Positions 52,561 to 63,959 of a DNA stretch of 64,000 bases are shown here, in pieces. The notes beneath the pieces are model-generated. The model searched no databases, had not been told where the DNA came from, and saw only the letters and a program-made list of their open reading frames with translations. How positions within the stretch are numbered: position 1 is the stretch's first letter; every line of letters begins with the position of its first letter. Source of the stretch: Paulinella micropora (Eukaryota; Cercozoa; Imbricatea; Euglyphida); the NCBI GenBank assembly GCA_009731375.1, contig BJOX01000298.1:287824-351823 (forward strand). Direction: 5' to 3'. The translations under genes were made by a program, and so were the position numbers.

Positions 52561-55437
52561 AATGAGATCGAGTGTGAGTGCGCCCTCACCACCACATCAT
52601 TTGCGCTAGCGCTCATCACACGCGATCGCTCGCCCTCGCATTGCTTCTCACTCGCGATCTCTCGTCCTCACTTGCCTCGCTCGCTCGCACTTACTTGCTC
52701 ACTCGCTCTCGCCTGTCTCACACTACTGACCCCCTTTTTTACCTCCTATATATACTTGCTAAAGGTGGTAAAAATATATATGTGTATGGTCATGAAGCCA
52801 TTAACATAAACGACAACAAGCAAGATATGACGCAGTTATCACGCAAATACTCCATCAAAACCAAGCATAAGTGTCATATAAAAGGGATAAGAGTAAAGCA
52901 AATCATCCACAAGCAGTAAGCTTATACATAATACAAAACAAGTGATAGGACAAACAGCAACTGGCACTATGGCACAAAAACACTGTAGACACTGTCGACT
53001 CTCGATGCTACTAGGAACACTCTAATCTACTGCCTATACAGGTTCTTTTGCAACTCTATGTGCTCAACCTAACAATAATTAAAAGGCAGGAATACTCTCT
53101 CCTCTCGGCCGAACTCTCTAATGCGGGCTTCACACCCTCAACGAAAAGCCTGTGGGGAATATCCTCTCAATTGTCTCTCATGGTGTGGTGCTCTCTGGCG
53201 GGTTGCCCTAGGACTCACTGCACATCGCTACGTGAACGCGGTATTTTTCTAACAATATTAATGTACTTTCAAATTCTAAAATCACTAGTTTCACGCCTAG
53301 CAAATCTATCATTCTACGGTAATCCCTAGAAGATACTCACATTGTCACAGATGCACACTACGCTATATCCCGAAAAATGCAGTGTTACGAGAAATATCTC
53401 TCGCGCGGAACTGTCATAAACTCTACGCAACTCTTTGTGCGAAACATGACAAAGATTACTCTTTCCGCCACCTTCGTACCGAGAAATCATAACATCGACT
53501 CACAAACAAAAGGAATAATCACAGAGTTACATGTCGCTCACGATACACGCACACAGTATGTATCGCTTTACCTTCACTTGTTATACGCAAGCGCAACACA
53601 CGTAAAACACGACATATATAATCACAAATGTGAACATAGTGGACACGAATCAAACTCATGCAACCCACGCACAACTGATTCAAACATCCACAGCACAACA
53701 CACAAGCGGAGAACGACATGGGTCATGCATGCCTTTCTTGTCACACGCCCCATCACATGTCCCCCACTCAATACGCAAGCGTGCGCACACATGGCACAAA
53801 ACACAACATCAAAGCGCTCATCATTCTCGCTCATGAGACACTAATCCTTTCAGCTTAGCTAGCACCTCACACACTCTTAGCCGCATCAATGCCAAAGTCT
53901 CTCAAGCACTCTTCTAGCGACCAATGACTCACTCGCTCTGTGCTAACTTAGCATACTATCTCTGCACTGTCACTCCTCTACCTCATCTCTGTCCTCACTC
54001 TCGCCGCCGCCTCATAGCACATACCACATTACATGTCATGCGTTTAGTCAACACGTAGTTCAAACTAAGACAAGTCGTACAAGTCATATAGGCATACAGG
54101 ATCAAAAGAGAAAATGAAACTCTATCCAAACCTATTCATGCAGTCATACACACAATTTACACGACATTGCGTCAGAACACAGGTAAAACAATCGAAAGAA
54201 AGACAACTCTGACCATTTATGACCAAACAATCATAACGATGGACGACATGCATGCTTGGCACAGTTATGTAACTATGACACCACACACCATGCATTCGGC
54301 GATAAAACAACACAAAAACAATGACAACATGTAAACACAAAGAAAACAAAAACGCAACGCACGTACAAAGCATCGTAAGTGTCATATATGCAACACAATC
54401 AAAATGATAGTAGAGACACTGATCATATATCGCACACATCCGTACAGCACAAAATCACACACCACACTAATACAATTCAGCAGCACTACAACAATAAATT
54501 CAATCACAGTCGCTCTTCTCTCTCCTTCGTCAGCTCTACTCACGACCACTCACAGTGTCTTTTCTCTCTATAAGCTAAAAGCTATACTCGTGTCCTGTGC
54601 ACACAATCACGCTAGCTGCTCGTCATTCATGGTGCATACACTCATTAATCACACGCAGGCTTACTATTTCTCTCATGCTAATCACTCTTGAGCCTCTTAC
54701 TCACTCTCTCTGGCTCCTCTATCATAGCGTTCGCTCTGCCTGCTGCTCTGCCTGCTCTCTCTCTCTCTCTCTCTCTCTATGACTCTCACTCTGATCTATG
54801 CTGCTTCAATCAACACAACACAACACGATAGTCGCAATATAACACCAAGTAAACAAGCACTAATCATATCATGTAAATCAGGATAAAAACACAAGCATAA
54901 AGATTCATACACCTATAGTGTAATCATATTATGATGTTCATCCATCGGCATCACATAAAGATATAATGCAAACGTACGAGGCATAATATATCGACACCAA
55001 AAATACATATTGAAACGGTATGTCAACACACAATTGCACTACAAAACAAATATGCGAGAACTCTTAAACAAAATAGCACCAAGACTAAGCAAAATAGAAA
55101 GCAAAATAAATTAGCAAAATGTTATTGAAGATATGCAGACTTAAGAGCCTTTTGAGCCTATGTTCGTCCATACCCTCTAAAACAAAATGCATGATACACT
55201 CGCACGCACTATCTAATGCTTAGATTAGTTACTACAGACCTACTCATCTAGCTAGCTTGTCTACTCTCTATCCATCCAAAGAAAGAAAGAAAGAAAGAGA
55301 ATGAACTATACTAGTGCGGCCAGAAAGGGCACCCACACACCTCGAGTCCTTATTCTGAATGAAAGTATATGTTACTAACATTTTAACTACTCTAACTGGA
55401 TGCAGTTTAAAGTCTTGCCCAGGACAAACCATGATTG
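52561..55437. other. interior of the 4.4 kb unit, no gene seen
   Basis: C-rich, CA-rich and AT-rich stretches, some with ACACAC or CTCTCG bias. The open frames are short and lack domain similarity. Confidence 0.45.
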
Positions 55438-55439
55438 CT

Positions 55440-55687
55440 AAATAACATAAAGAAAAAGAGAGCTGAAACTGGGAGCTGGAAGCCGGACTGGAAGCTGGAA
55501 GCCGGAACTGGAAACTGGAAGCTGGACTGGAAGCTGGAAGCAGGGACTGCGAGTGAAAGCTGAGCTGGGAGCTGGAAGCTGAAAATGGGAGCTAGAAGCT
55601 GGACAGGGAGCTGGAAGCTGGACTGGGAGCTGGTCAGCCCGGGAGGACATCAGTCTGACAAAGAAAACGAGCAAGCTTGTCATAATC

Positions 55688-55736
<49 letters not shown>

Positions 55737-55836
55737 AAAAAAAAAAAAAGAAGAANNNNNNNNNNNNNNNNNNNNNNNNNNNNNNNNNNNNNNNNNNNNN
55801 NNNNNNNNNNNNNNNNNCCCCCCCCCCCCCCCCCCC
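55440..55836. repeat. GCTGGAA-type short repeat, poly-C, poly-A and gap
   Basis: 55460-55640 is a tandem array built on 'ctggaagctggaa', followed by C(37), A(23), a 62-base N gap and C(19). Open frames across it are artefacts. Confidence 0.85.
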
Positions 55837-56812
55837 GCGCACCCACTCGACGACCAAATGAAGACAAAGACAAAATGCGGATGAAAAGAAAAAAGTGTCT
55901 CATGTCTGGGTGTCTCTCTCTCTCTCTACGTATATGTGTTTTTGGCAATCGAAATGCAAATGCCAAACACATAACAGACACAATGTCATACTCTTACAAC
56001 ACCACAGACAGTACACAAAGGTGTAACAACACATGTACACTACTCTCGACACTTCTCAACACAAGAAATTCTATTGCACTGTCCGCAAAATTCGACGTAA
56101 AATACGTTGAAATTTTGCCACACAAACATGTCATCTCTCATGCTATCCTTCAACCATAACAACTTCTTTCGCCCCTCGGCTCTCATCTGTGCCTTAGTCT
56201 CTGGGGTCATCCTAATGGGCACTGTAATGAATGGCCTACTCAATGGCTCTTTTCAATTGCTCCTTAGCTCTTTTCGAGAGAACCTACACTAATCACACAC
56301 GAAGTGAGACACTACTCTACCCCACTGCTCTATCCGTTCTCAATCTCTCATTAAACTGAACTATTCTGTTATTATCTGTCTATCCATTAGACGTAAGAGA
56401 AGGGAAAGAAATGTTATTCGATCTAGCTGAATGTACGTATGTGTCTATCTTCCTGTACTTATGACCCCATCGACCTTAACGCTAACTCCTACTGGTGTGA
56501 AATGGGATAAAATGTGGGCTTCTTTGCCCTTCTCACGTTCACTTTCGTTGTCAGGCAGCGCTATCTCGATTGAGGTCATGGTAGACAACTCTTAATCAGA
56601 GCAATACACTTTTAAATCGAGTGGACTCTCTGCCACTCTGCTCTGATATCTCTGTACTCACCTTTTAGCTAGGTGAGGCTTTTCCTCTTTTCGGGCAAGA
56701 CGGTTCTGTTCTCAGTTTTTTTTGGAATTGTAAGGTAAGGATCTACTGAGAAAGTCACAGTCTCTGTCTCGTTGTGCGGACTGAACCCCGAGCCAATCAA
56801 GGCTTCATAACC

Positions 56813-56898
56813 TTTAAGCAGTTAATGCTTTGCGGTTCATACAGAGATTATTAGGGTTCTTGGCGGTGAAGCCGAGTGTCCGGTCACAGTATTAATAA
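56813..56898. repeat. inverted repeat, right arm
   Basis: Reverse complement of 52475-52560 with a few mismatches. Confidence 0.85.
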
Positions 56899-57219
56899 GT
56901 AGTATAGGGGGCCACTTGGGCACAGATGTTCAGTGCAGTTTCATCACACAAACCACACTAAGAGCCTTTATTCATTTTTTAGGCTACCTATTCTCTCTAA
57001 GTTCAAAACAAAAATTTCATTAAAATCTCTATTATTACGAATTTCTCTCCTGACTACTTTACACAAAAACAAAAAGTTGACCAACTCCAGAACTTAGAAG
57101 GTGTGAAATTGTCCTGAGCCCCTAGGCGTCTGGTGGGAAGTGTTTTTAAGTATTGCCACCACCCTAAGAGCCGTTATTTAGTTTTAAGGCTACCTGTTTA
57201 TAACTAATACAGACAGTGT
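56899..57219. other. junction region left of E3
   Basis: Contains a roughly 33 bp direct repeat ('ctaagagcc...aggctacct', near 56968 and 57165). A roughly 65 bp block (57062-57125) recurs inverted at 63388-63452 inside E3. The junction therefore includes a rearranged piece of the same element family. No intact gene. Confidence 0.65.
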
Positions 57220-57227
57220 TTCGTGAG

Positions 57228-57451
57228 GTTATAATGGCGATGATGATACCCATTTGAAACAGATACTTAATAAGTCGGCTGTCGGTCGGTCTGTTTGTTT
57301 TACAACAACAATTCCAGTTGTCTTCCAATTCGTGCTCTACTTTTTTTTCTTCATTCTTCAGTGAAAGGTCTAAAACTCTATTTTTCAACTCTGGTGTGAG
57401 GTCTCCATCTATTTCAATGACTGGCGGTGGTGGGTGTAATCTAGGGGGCAT
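57228..57451 (-). pseudogene. E3 membrane protein, C-terminally truncated
   Basis: Start 'MPPRLHPPPPVIEIDGD' at 57451. It matches E2 through 'LFQMGIIIAIIT', after which homology stops at the element break and unrelated sequence supplies about 20 codons. The second transmembrane helix is missing. The 11-base overlap with the fibre gene is conserved. Confidence 0.75.
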
Positions 57452-60400
57452 TAGGGGAAACGACTGCTCGTATTTCTGCTAATTGGTTTGCTTGGTCTTG
57501 TAATATATTAAGTAAAAGTTTATTTTCTTTTTCTAAATTAATCACCTTTTCCGCCACATCTCGAAAAGCACTGACTAATATTGTAATAAAATTGGTATAT
57601 GTTATGCCTTCAAGGTTTTCATTTTCGCCTATTTTCATATCAGAATTTGTGACGAACTCGGGAAATATTTTTTTTACTTCATCGGCAAGAAAACCGCAAT
57701 TCTTGCTTTCTTTCTTTTTGTCCGATTTCAAATAATATGAACAACAATTTATTTTCATTAATTTCTCACAGCATTCACCACATTCTAATGTCTTAATATC
57801 TGTTTTTAATCTCCTGTCTGATGCGTATGTCCAAGTGCCGTTTGTCGGTATGTAATTGTAATTTCCAGAAGGTTCTCCATTTGTATTTGTGGTGCTCCAA
57901 GCATATATATTATATTACCACTAAAACCAAATAAACCGCGGTTATTAGCAATATTAGCAGACCTCATTAAAATCATAGGTTCATTAGGAAATCCTGTTCT
58001 TGTTCCTATTTGAACCGAAGTTGAAGAACCAGACGAAGGAACATAAAAACCACTTGAATTTACGTGTGCTCGCGAAGTAGAACCTGTAGTTTGAAAGTAT
58101 ATATCGGCATACTCTTTAATGTACATCGTATTAGCATTTCTTTGACAAAACACGCCGTGGTTATCGTCAGACCACCTTATACCACACGTGGCTGTCGTGC
58201 CGTCTGAAAAGAAAATCTGCGAGCCTGAGTTACTCATTGTGATAGTTTGAGCCGAACTAATAACAGCATTTGCGGTTATTAAACTACTTGCGGTTATTGC
58301 TCCTGTTGTTGTTATCACCCCCGCATTGCTTATGTTCATTGCCTCACTAAATGCTATGGTTCCAGCCAGTGCTACTCCCGATTTGTAGTTAAAAGCGAGT
58401 TTATCATTAATTTTGTATATTTGAAAGTTTGAGCCTGGGTCGCTTGATTTCCAGCCTGCCCCGTCATAATAACTATCAAAACTTAAAGCAATATTGTCTT
58501 GCCTACAGTTTAATTGTTGAAATATGGGATAAACGGATGTATTTACAAATGCTTGCATGTGCCGTCCGTTCATATTATTGTTGGTTCCATATAATTCTAA
58601 ACCTCCTGTTGCTCCTGTTCCCTTTGAATTCCTACCTACTATACACGGGACGCCAAGAGAAGTTGCAAATATTCCGCTAAATTCTTTTGTCCCTGCTATT
58701 GTTTGGTTTCCTGTTAATTTTACATTCTGCCCGTCTAATGTATCTACATAACCTTTTGTCGCCCCGTCTGTTGATGCTGATGGAGTGGCTAAGTTTGTTA
58801 TGCTTTGGCTTTTCATATCAACTCCCGCATTAGCCGTTATCAATCCGCTGGCCGTTAATGTGGTTCCTGTTAATCCCGCACTAGCAGTTATTAAGCCACT
58901 TGCTGATATTGCTCCGCTTGTTGTTAATGTGTCGCTCGTCATATTTCTAATCAATGTTATGTCATAATTAAATGTCTCATGATCAAAATACAGACTGACG
59001 ATACGGACTTGATTTCTAAATGAAGTTCCGCCACTTCCTGCTTTGTTTGCCACGAATATGATATATCTAGCAGAAGCATTTGAAGCGGGTGTATATGTTT
59101 TTGTTGTTTGTGAAGCCCAAGCCTCGCCACTCCTGCTGTCCCATAATGTATAAGTAATGTTGTCAGTGCTTACTCCCACATACCAAATGCTCGGTGTCAT
59201 TTTAATGTAATTAGCAGACGAAGACCTGACATAATATTTTTTTATCCTGTATATGGCTCCCAAATCTATTTTTATATATTCGCCAGTGTATGCTGTTCCT
59301 GAAAATGTATTCGTGTTTGGTGGAACTCTTGAATAAACTCCTGTCGCATCATTGTAGTGAAAGTTGCTAGACCAATAATCGTTCTGGTTGGCATTAAAAG
59401 CCAGATATGCTGCATCGTATTCAGTAGAAGCAGAAGCAACGAAACCAGCAGAGTTGTTGGTTGTCATATTCTGCGGGCCTGAATACATAGTAAAAGTTGA
59501 AGCACCCATTTTAATATCGCCTGACATCGTCCCACGTCAAAGAAAGGAAAGCCAATGACCCAGTTGAATTTACCCAGTTTGTTCCATTATATGTTAATAA
59601 TTGGCCGTTTGCGGGTGTTGTTATTATTACATCGCTCAAAGCATCTATTGATTTAGTTCCTAGCCGTGTATCAAAATCTGTATTCGCTCTCCCTGTCGTA
59701 TAATATAAATTAGCCCCCTCTGCTAAGTTATTAGTTGATTTAGTGCTCATTGTGTATCAAACCTCGCATTGGTATAATAGAGGTTCGTCCCCTTTGCTAA
59801 GTTATTAGTTTATTTAGTCGCTAGCCGTGTGTCAAAGTCCGTATTAGCCCTTGCGGTGGTGTAATAAATTAGTGCCTTCTGCTAAGTTATTAGTTGATTT
59901 AGTGGCTAATTGTGTATCAAACCTCGCATTCGTATAATAAAGGTTTGTCCCCTCTGCTAAGTTATTAGTTGATTTAGTCGCTAGCCGTGTGTCAAAGTCC
60001 GTATTTGCTCTCGCTGTGGTGTAATATAAATTAGTTCCCTCTGCTAAGTTATTAGTTGCTTTTGTTCCTAGCCGTGTGTCAAAGTCTGTATTAGCCCTCG
60101 CGATGGTGTAATATAGATTAGTGCCTTCTGCTAAGTTATTAGTTGATTTAGTGCCTAGCCGTGTATCAAAGTCTGTATTAGCCCTCGCGGTGGTGTAATA
60201 TAAATTAGTCCCCTCTTTTAAGTCCGCGGTAGTTTTAGATGCGAGTCGTGTGTCAAACCTACCATCGGTATAGTATAAATTAGTTCCCTCTTTTAAGTCT
60301 GCGGTTGATTTAGCAGAAAATCTTGCGTCAAATCTTGCATTCGTATAATAAAGGTTTGTTCCCTCTGTTAAGTTGGTGGTTGATTTAGATGTGAGCCGTG

Positions 60401-61033
60401 TGTCAAAAGCATCATCAAATGTCGCGGTGGTTATGATTGAAGAAACCGATATCGTATTTAGTACATTTACTCCTGTTATGTTCAAATATCCGCCCATATT
60501 AATATTGCCGAATTCATCAACATTTATCGGAAATGTTTCATTAACCCAGTTTATTGAATTATATGTGAGATAACTATTCATCGCTATTGGTGCGGTTACG
60601 ACTACATCAGAAAGTGTATCAATTGAACCGAGGGCGGTATATATTCCTCCATTTACCATCTACATCATTGTATGTTAAGTATTGACCGACCACTGGTGCG
60701 GATATGTTTGTGTCTATCAAATTGTATAGACTGATTTGGTGCGGATTTGAAGTATTGCTTCTGTGTTGAGTTGAGGCTTTGACTTCGTCGTTGTCCCTCA
60801 CTCGTTGCTCTGTATAGTATAAATTTTTCTTCTTTGATGTCTGATGTTGATTTGGTAGATAACCTTGTATCAAATCGCAAATCAGTATAGTAGAGGTTCA
60901 ACGGGTTGTCATCTTCTGGCACTCTGTCTGTGTTTAAGCCCACTATGTTGGTATTGGTTAGGTCAAGGTTGGCGATTGAAATGCTATCTGTCGCGATTTC
61001 AGACAAGCCGAGTAACGATTTATATTGCGACAT
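57441..61033 (-). pseudogene. E3 fibre protein with expanded NLYYT repeats, broken
   Basis: Start 'MSQYKSLLGLSEIATDSI' at 61033. The N-terminal region has about ten tandem units of roughly 27-29 residues built on 'NLAEGTNLYYTTARANTDF' (59650-60420), where E1 and E2 have one or two. It is followed by a discoidin-like stretch around 58980-59480 ('YIKIDLGAIYRIKKYYV', 'SARYIIFVANKAG'), fibre repeats and an S74 chaperone domain ('HGF'-like 'CGFLADEVKKIFPEF'). Frameshifts or stops occur near 60840, 60660, 59844, 59750, 59520 and 57780-57900. The discoidin/F5-8C-like module is absent from E1 and E2 and might alter ligand binding. Confidence 0.75.
59650..60420. repeat. tandem coding repeats in E3 fibre
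   Basis: Roughly ten units of about 81-87 bp, each encoding a variant of 'EGTNLYYT.AR...DTRL..KST'. Adjacent units are nearly identical at DNA level, indicating recent unequal exchange or slippage. Confidence 0.85.
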
Positions 61034-61092
61034 TGATTATATAAATAAATATTTAATTTCAAAAATACTAAAATATAATAATCTTAGTATAA
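61034..61092. promoter_or_regulatory. E3 divergent promoter, fibre / acidic-basic protein
   Basis: 59 bp, almost identical to the E2 spacer 46515-46574, with 'aaaatataataatcttagta' before the ATG at 61093. Confidence 0.65.
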
Positions 61093-61614
61093 ATGCAGTC
61101 TCCCGAAGCAAGTCGTAAGAACTGGGGTAAGGCTGTGGAAAGTATTAAGAGCAAAAAGCAACATAAGGTTGAAATAGCGAAAGAGAAATTAGCAAAGTGT
61201 AGAAAGGCTTATGTAGGCGATGATGAAGAGATGGAGGAAAAGATAAACCGCATGGCCGAAATGGGTGTTGCTAATGATATCATTAATGGAAAAGACCAAG
61301 ATGATACACCTGAAGAAAGCAGTGAGAGTGATGAAGAATGTGATTTTACCGACATTATCGCAGAAAAGATGGCTAAGATGAAAATAAGAAGAAAGAAAGC
61401 GGAAGCAAAGAAGAAAGTAAGTAAAAAGTCTGTGCCTGAGCCTGAACCTGATGAGAGCGAAAGCGAAAGTGAAGAAAGTGAAGAAGAAGAACCAGTAAAG
61501 AAAAGTAAGGGTAAAAAGTCAAGCAGTGTTAGTGTAAAAATGTATAATCAATCTTTTGGTGGTGCTAAGAAAGAAAAAAATAATGATATTGAAAAATGTT
61601 TCTTAAAATTTTAA
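61093..61614 (+). CDS. E3 acidic/basic low-complexity protein, intact
   Basis: 173 residues from 'MQSPEASRKNWGKAVESI'. The order is a basic N-terminus, acidic stretch, conserved 'CDFTDIIAEKMAKMKI', Lys-rich segment, a Glu/Ser run ('ESESESEESEEEE'), then 'SSSVSVKMYNQSFGG' and the tail 'KCFLKF'. This is the only intact copy of the family in the window. Disorder and charge suggest a nucleic-acid-binding or capsid-interior role; not proven. It runs in the same direction as the integrase, starting 10 bp downstream. Confidence 0.75.
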   Translation: MQSPEASRKNWGKAVESIKSKKQHKVEIAKEKLAKCRKAYVGDDEEMEEKINRMAEMGVANDIINGKDQDDTPEESSESDEECDFTDIIAEKMAKMKIRRKKAEAKKKVSKKSVPEPEPDESESESEESEEEEPVKKSKGKKSSSVSVKMYNQSFGGAKKEKNNDIEKCFLKF

Positions 61615-61623
61615 TAATATACA

Positions 61624-62599
61624 ATGGATAATAAGCACACAAATCAGCAACAACAACAAGAAACTCCTGAGCAGACAGAGCGGAAAGAAAAACTGGAAGA
61701 AGCAATTGAAATACGCAAGCAATTAAAGCCCGCTAAGATATGGAACACAATAATTGTCCCCGAGGCTAAACCACTAAGCCAAGTATTTATTGACTTAATG
61801 GATATGTGAAAGGTTGCAACAAAGAAAGGTAATGCTAACTACAATTTCGGACTAGTAGCCATTGATGTCTATAGCCGTCGTGGGTGGATTGAACCAATTA
61901 AAAATAAAACTACAGGTTATGTTTTGGAAGGATTAAAAAAATATTTACGAAAGAAGTCCCTAAAAGTATTACTTCAGATAACGGCGGTGAGTTTAAGGGG
62001 CAAGTGGCTGAATATTTTAGACAAAACAATATTGAGCACAGACCGGTTCAAGCAGGCGATCACAGAACAATGGGAATAATAGATAGATTTATTAGAACAA
62101 TACGGAATGAATTAAATTTAACATGGGAATTTAATAAAAATGTTTAATGGGTGCCGATTATTGATGAGGTTGTTGATGCTTATAATAAAACATATCATAC
62201 AACAATAAAAGCAGTTCCTATTAATGTTTATGAAGGAACTGAAAAGAACACTCAGGAAATATACAGAAATCCTTTAATTAATGAATTCCCTAAGGGGACA
62301 AGAGTAAGAAAAGAATTGGAAAGAACTATTTAGTAAAATTATATTTAAGGTTAAGGGCCGTAAGGGCTTTAAAGTTATCCTATGAAGAGGACTTAGTAAG
62401 GCCTAGTGAATTATTAAAGACTCACGTTGATGAGCAACCGGAAGAAGAAGAACCGGCAGAGCAGTTAGCCGATAAAGTTAAACAAATTACGAAAGAAAAA
62501 AAGACAAGTCATTTATTAAAATCACTTGACATTAAACCGGAGAACATAAGAACCAGTCAAAGAATAAAAAAAAAAGTTGAAAAGTTAGACCTTGAATAA
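61624..62599 (+). pseudogene. E3 integrase, heavily broken
   Basis: Start 'MDNKHTNQQQQQETPEQTE'. The core blocks are visible ('VFIDLMDM', 'IDVYSRRGWIEPIKNKT', a shifted 'SDNGGEFKG', 'GIIDRFIRTIRNELNL'), as is the C-terminal tail ('KTSHLLKSLDIKPENIRTSQ'). TGA at 61807-61809 and TAA at 62143-62148 interrupt it, and frameshifts occur near 61946, 62330 and 62385. Its ATG is preceded by 'aatataca'. Confidence 0.85.
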
Positions 62600-62624
62600 A
62601 AAAATTAATTTACAAAAACTATGT

Positions 62625-62690
62625 CGGTGTACCAATTTGGCGAAAACACTATTAATTACAAGTTATCACCAAATAGGTACGCCCAACAAT
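62625..62690. terminator. inverted repeat between convergent genes
   Basis: gtaccaatttggcga pairs with tcaccaaataggtac (two mismatches) around a roughly 30-base AT-rich loop. It lies between the integrase stop and the stop of the convergent accessory gene. Its place suggests a 3'-end signal, but it is not related to the GATATT hairpins. Confidence 0.5.
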
Positions 62691-62698
62691 TTATTTAA

Positions 62699-63197
62699 TT
62701 ACGCAACCTGATTGACCTTGTAAATAGTTCTTACAGCCTTACCGAAATGGGAAACTATTTCATCCACCTTTGGCCAAGACCTAACCATGATGACTGAATC
62801 TGGTTCTCCATCAGCCATCAATACTATCACATAGTTAGAAATTTCAGAGGGAGGAGTACGATATCCCCACACGATAACTGGAATAGAATTGGGTTTTGCT
62901 GTAAAAGACCACTATGCTTCCCCAGCCTCCTTGTTTATAACAACATGAACCTCATCAATTCTAATAACCACATTACGACTGCCTACCGGTCTCCCCCCTT
63001 TTTTGGCTCCCTTTTTTCTACCACCCCTAGGCATATTCCAATCTGGTGGCTGAATGGCGACATTCTTGACATCTTCTGTAATTCCCTAATCAGACAGACA
63101 ATGAAAACAAACAACGGAAGAAAAATGATTACCTCCACTTCAGGGTCTGGCTCCTCGCGTTGCTCCTCGGGCTCGTCTTCTGGTGCGTTGTCCGACA
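62699..63197 (-). pseudogene. E3 accessory protein with candidate 47 bp intron and internal stop
   Basis: A short first exon 'MSDNAPEDEPEEQREE...' (63197 to about 63132) ends GAG|GTAATC. A pyrimidine-rich 47-base stretch follows and ends TTAG (about 63085-63131). Reading then continues in frame as 'GITEDVKNVAIQPPDWN' into 'MPRGGRKKGAKKGGRPVGSR' (ATG at 63034). A TAG at 62912-62914 interrupts the rest, which ends at 62699. Function unknown. The C-terminal 'SVIMVRSWPKVDEIV' recalls 'VIRVFHSWSAVKGYY' in the E1 gene at the same position. Unspliced, the frame would start at 63034. Confidence 0.5.
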
Positions 63198-63387
63198 TCT
63201 GCGCACACACACACACAAAAACAGCGAGGTTTGGTCTTTTGTTTTGGCGACTTTTGGCTTTCTGAAAAAGTCTAAGAATGAAAAAGCACGAGGAATAACC
63301 TTTTGCTCAATTGTAAGAATTTCTGGATTTCGGCTGTTCATTTGAAATGCCAATAAAAAAGGAAAAGCGAATTTTTTTACACCATTC

Positions 63388-63452
63388 ACCTAGAGGCTCA
63401 GGACAATTACACACCTTCTAAGTTCTGGAGTTGGACAACTTTTTGCTTTTCA
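63388..63452. repeat. inverted copy of the E3 left-junction block
   Basis: Matches the reverse complement of 57062-57125 at about 90% over about 65 bp, with the shared core 'aactccagaacttagaaggt' (or complement). It lies upstream of the coiled-coil gene. Confidence 0.8.
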
Positions 63453-63485
63453 GAGTAGCCTTAACCAAACAAAGTGCGAACAACA

Positions 63486-63959
63486 ATGAGTGAGAACGAA
63501 GATAGTGATGTAGAGTATGTTGAAAGAGAAACCACCAATAAGTGGTTAGAGAAATTAAGAGATAAGACATACACACAGATAATGAAATATAAGACTAATA
63601 GCGAAGTAAAACTTGACACTATAAAGAGTAGAAAGGAGCAAAAACGACAAGAATTATTGGAATTGGAGAAACAAGAAAAAGCAGAACAAAATAAATTTTT
63701 TGCTATTGAAGAATTACCAAATCAGAAAAAAGAAGAAGCGGAACGAAAGGAGAAAATAGATTTGGTAAAGAGAAAAGAAAAGAGAAAAGAAATGAATAAG
63801 AAAAAACAATTACGATTATTTGAGAATAAGTTAAGTGCCGAAAATCAACCAATGGGAGTTGATGATGAAATACGGGCAAGAAAGATGATTGAAGGAGGAA
63901 AAACAACATATAATGTAATTGAAGAATATGAGAGATACAAGGGACAAAGAAGTAATTGA
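63486..63959 (+). CDS. E3 coiled-coil protein
   Basis: 157 residues from 'MSENEDSDVEYVERET' (63486). An upstream ATG at 63474 in the same frame would add four residues. An acidic start is followed by a long Lys/Glu coiled coil and a tail 'PMGVDDEIRARKMIEGGKTT' then 'YNVIEEYERY'. It is related in layout to the E1 protein at 22570-23139. Intact. Function unknown; possibly associated with replication, since in E1 it precedes the polymerase. Confidence 0.6.
   Translation: MSENEDSDVEYVERETTNKWLEKLRDKTYTQIMKYKTNSEVKLDTIKSRKEQKRQELLELEKQEKAEQNKFFAIEELPNQKKEEAERKEKIDLVKRKEKRKEMNKKKQLRLFENKLSAENQPMGVDDEIRARKMIEGGKTTYNVIEEYERYKGQRSN

Larger units (their letters stand above)
52475..56898. mobile_element. 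4.4 kb unit with 86 bp inverted repeats, no coding capacity
   Basis: 52475-52560 and 56813-56898 are inverted copies, about 93% identical, beginning TTATTAATACTGTGACCGG. Nothing between them encodes a recognisable transposase. The interior is AT-rich with TC tracts, a poly-C/poly-A tract and a gap. No clear target duplication is seen. It could be a non-autonomous DNA transposon, or two solo ends in opposite orientation. Confidence 0.55.

Noticed and set aside
53048-53844. Open frames of 90-155 codons in the 4.4 kb unit
   Set aside because: No recognisable domain, no consistent codon bias, and overlapping frames on both strands are equally open.
55438-55884. Poly-Gly, poly-Phe and poly-Pro frames across the gap
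   Set aside because: They arise from poly-C and poly-A tracts and N bases.
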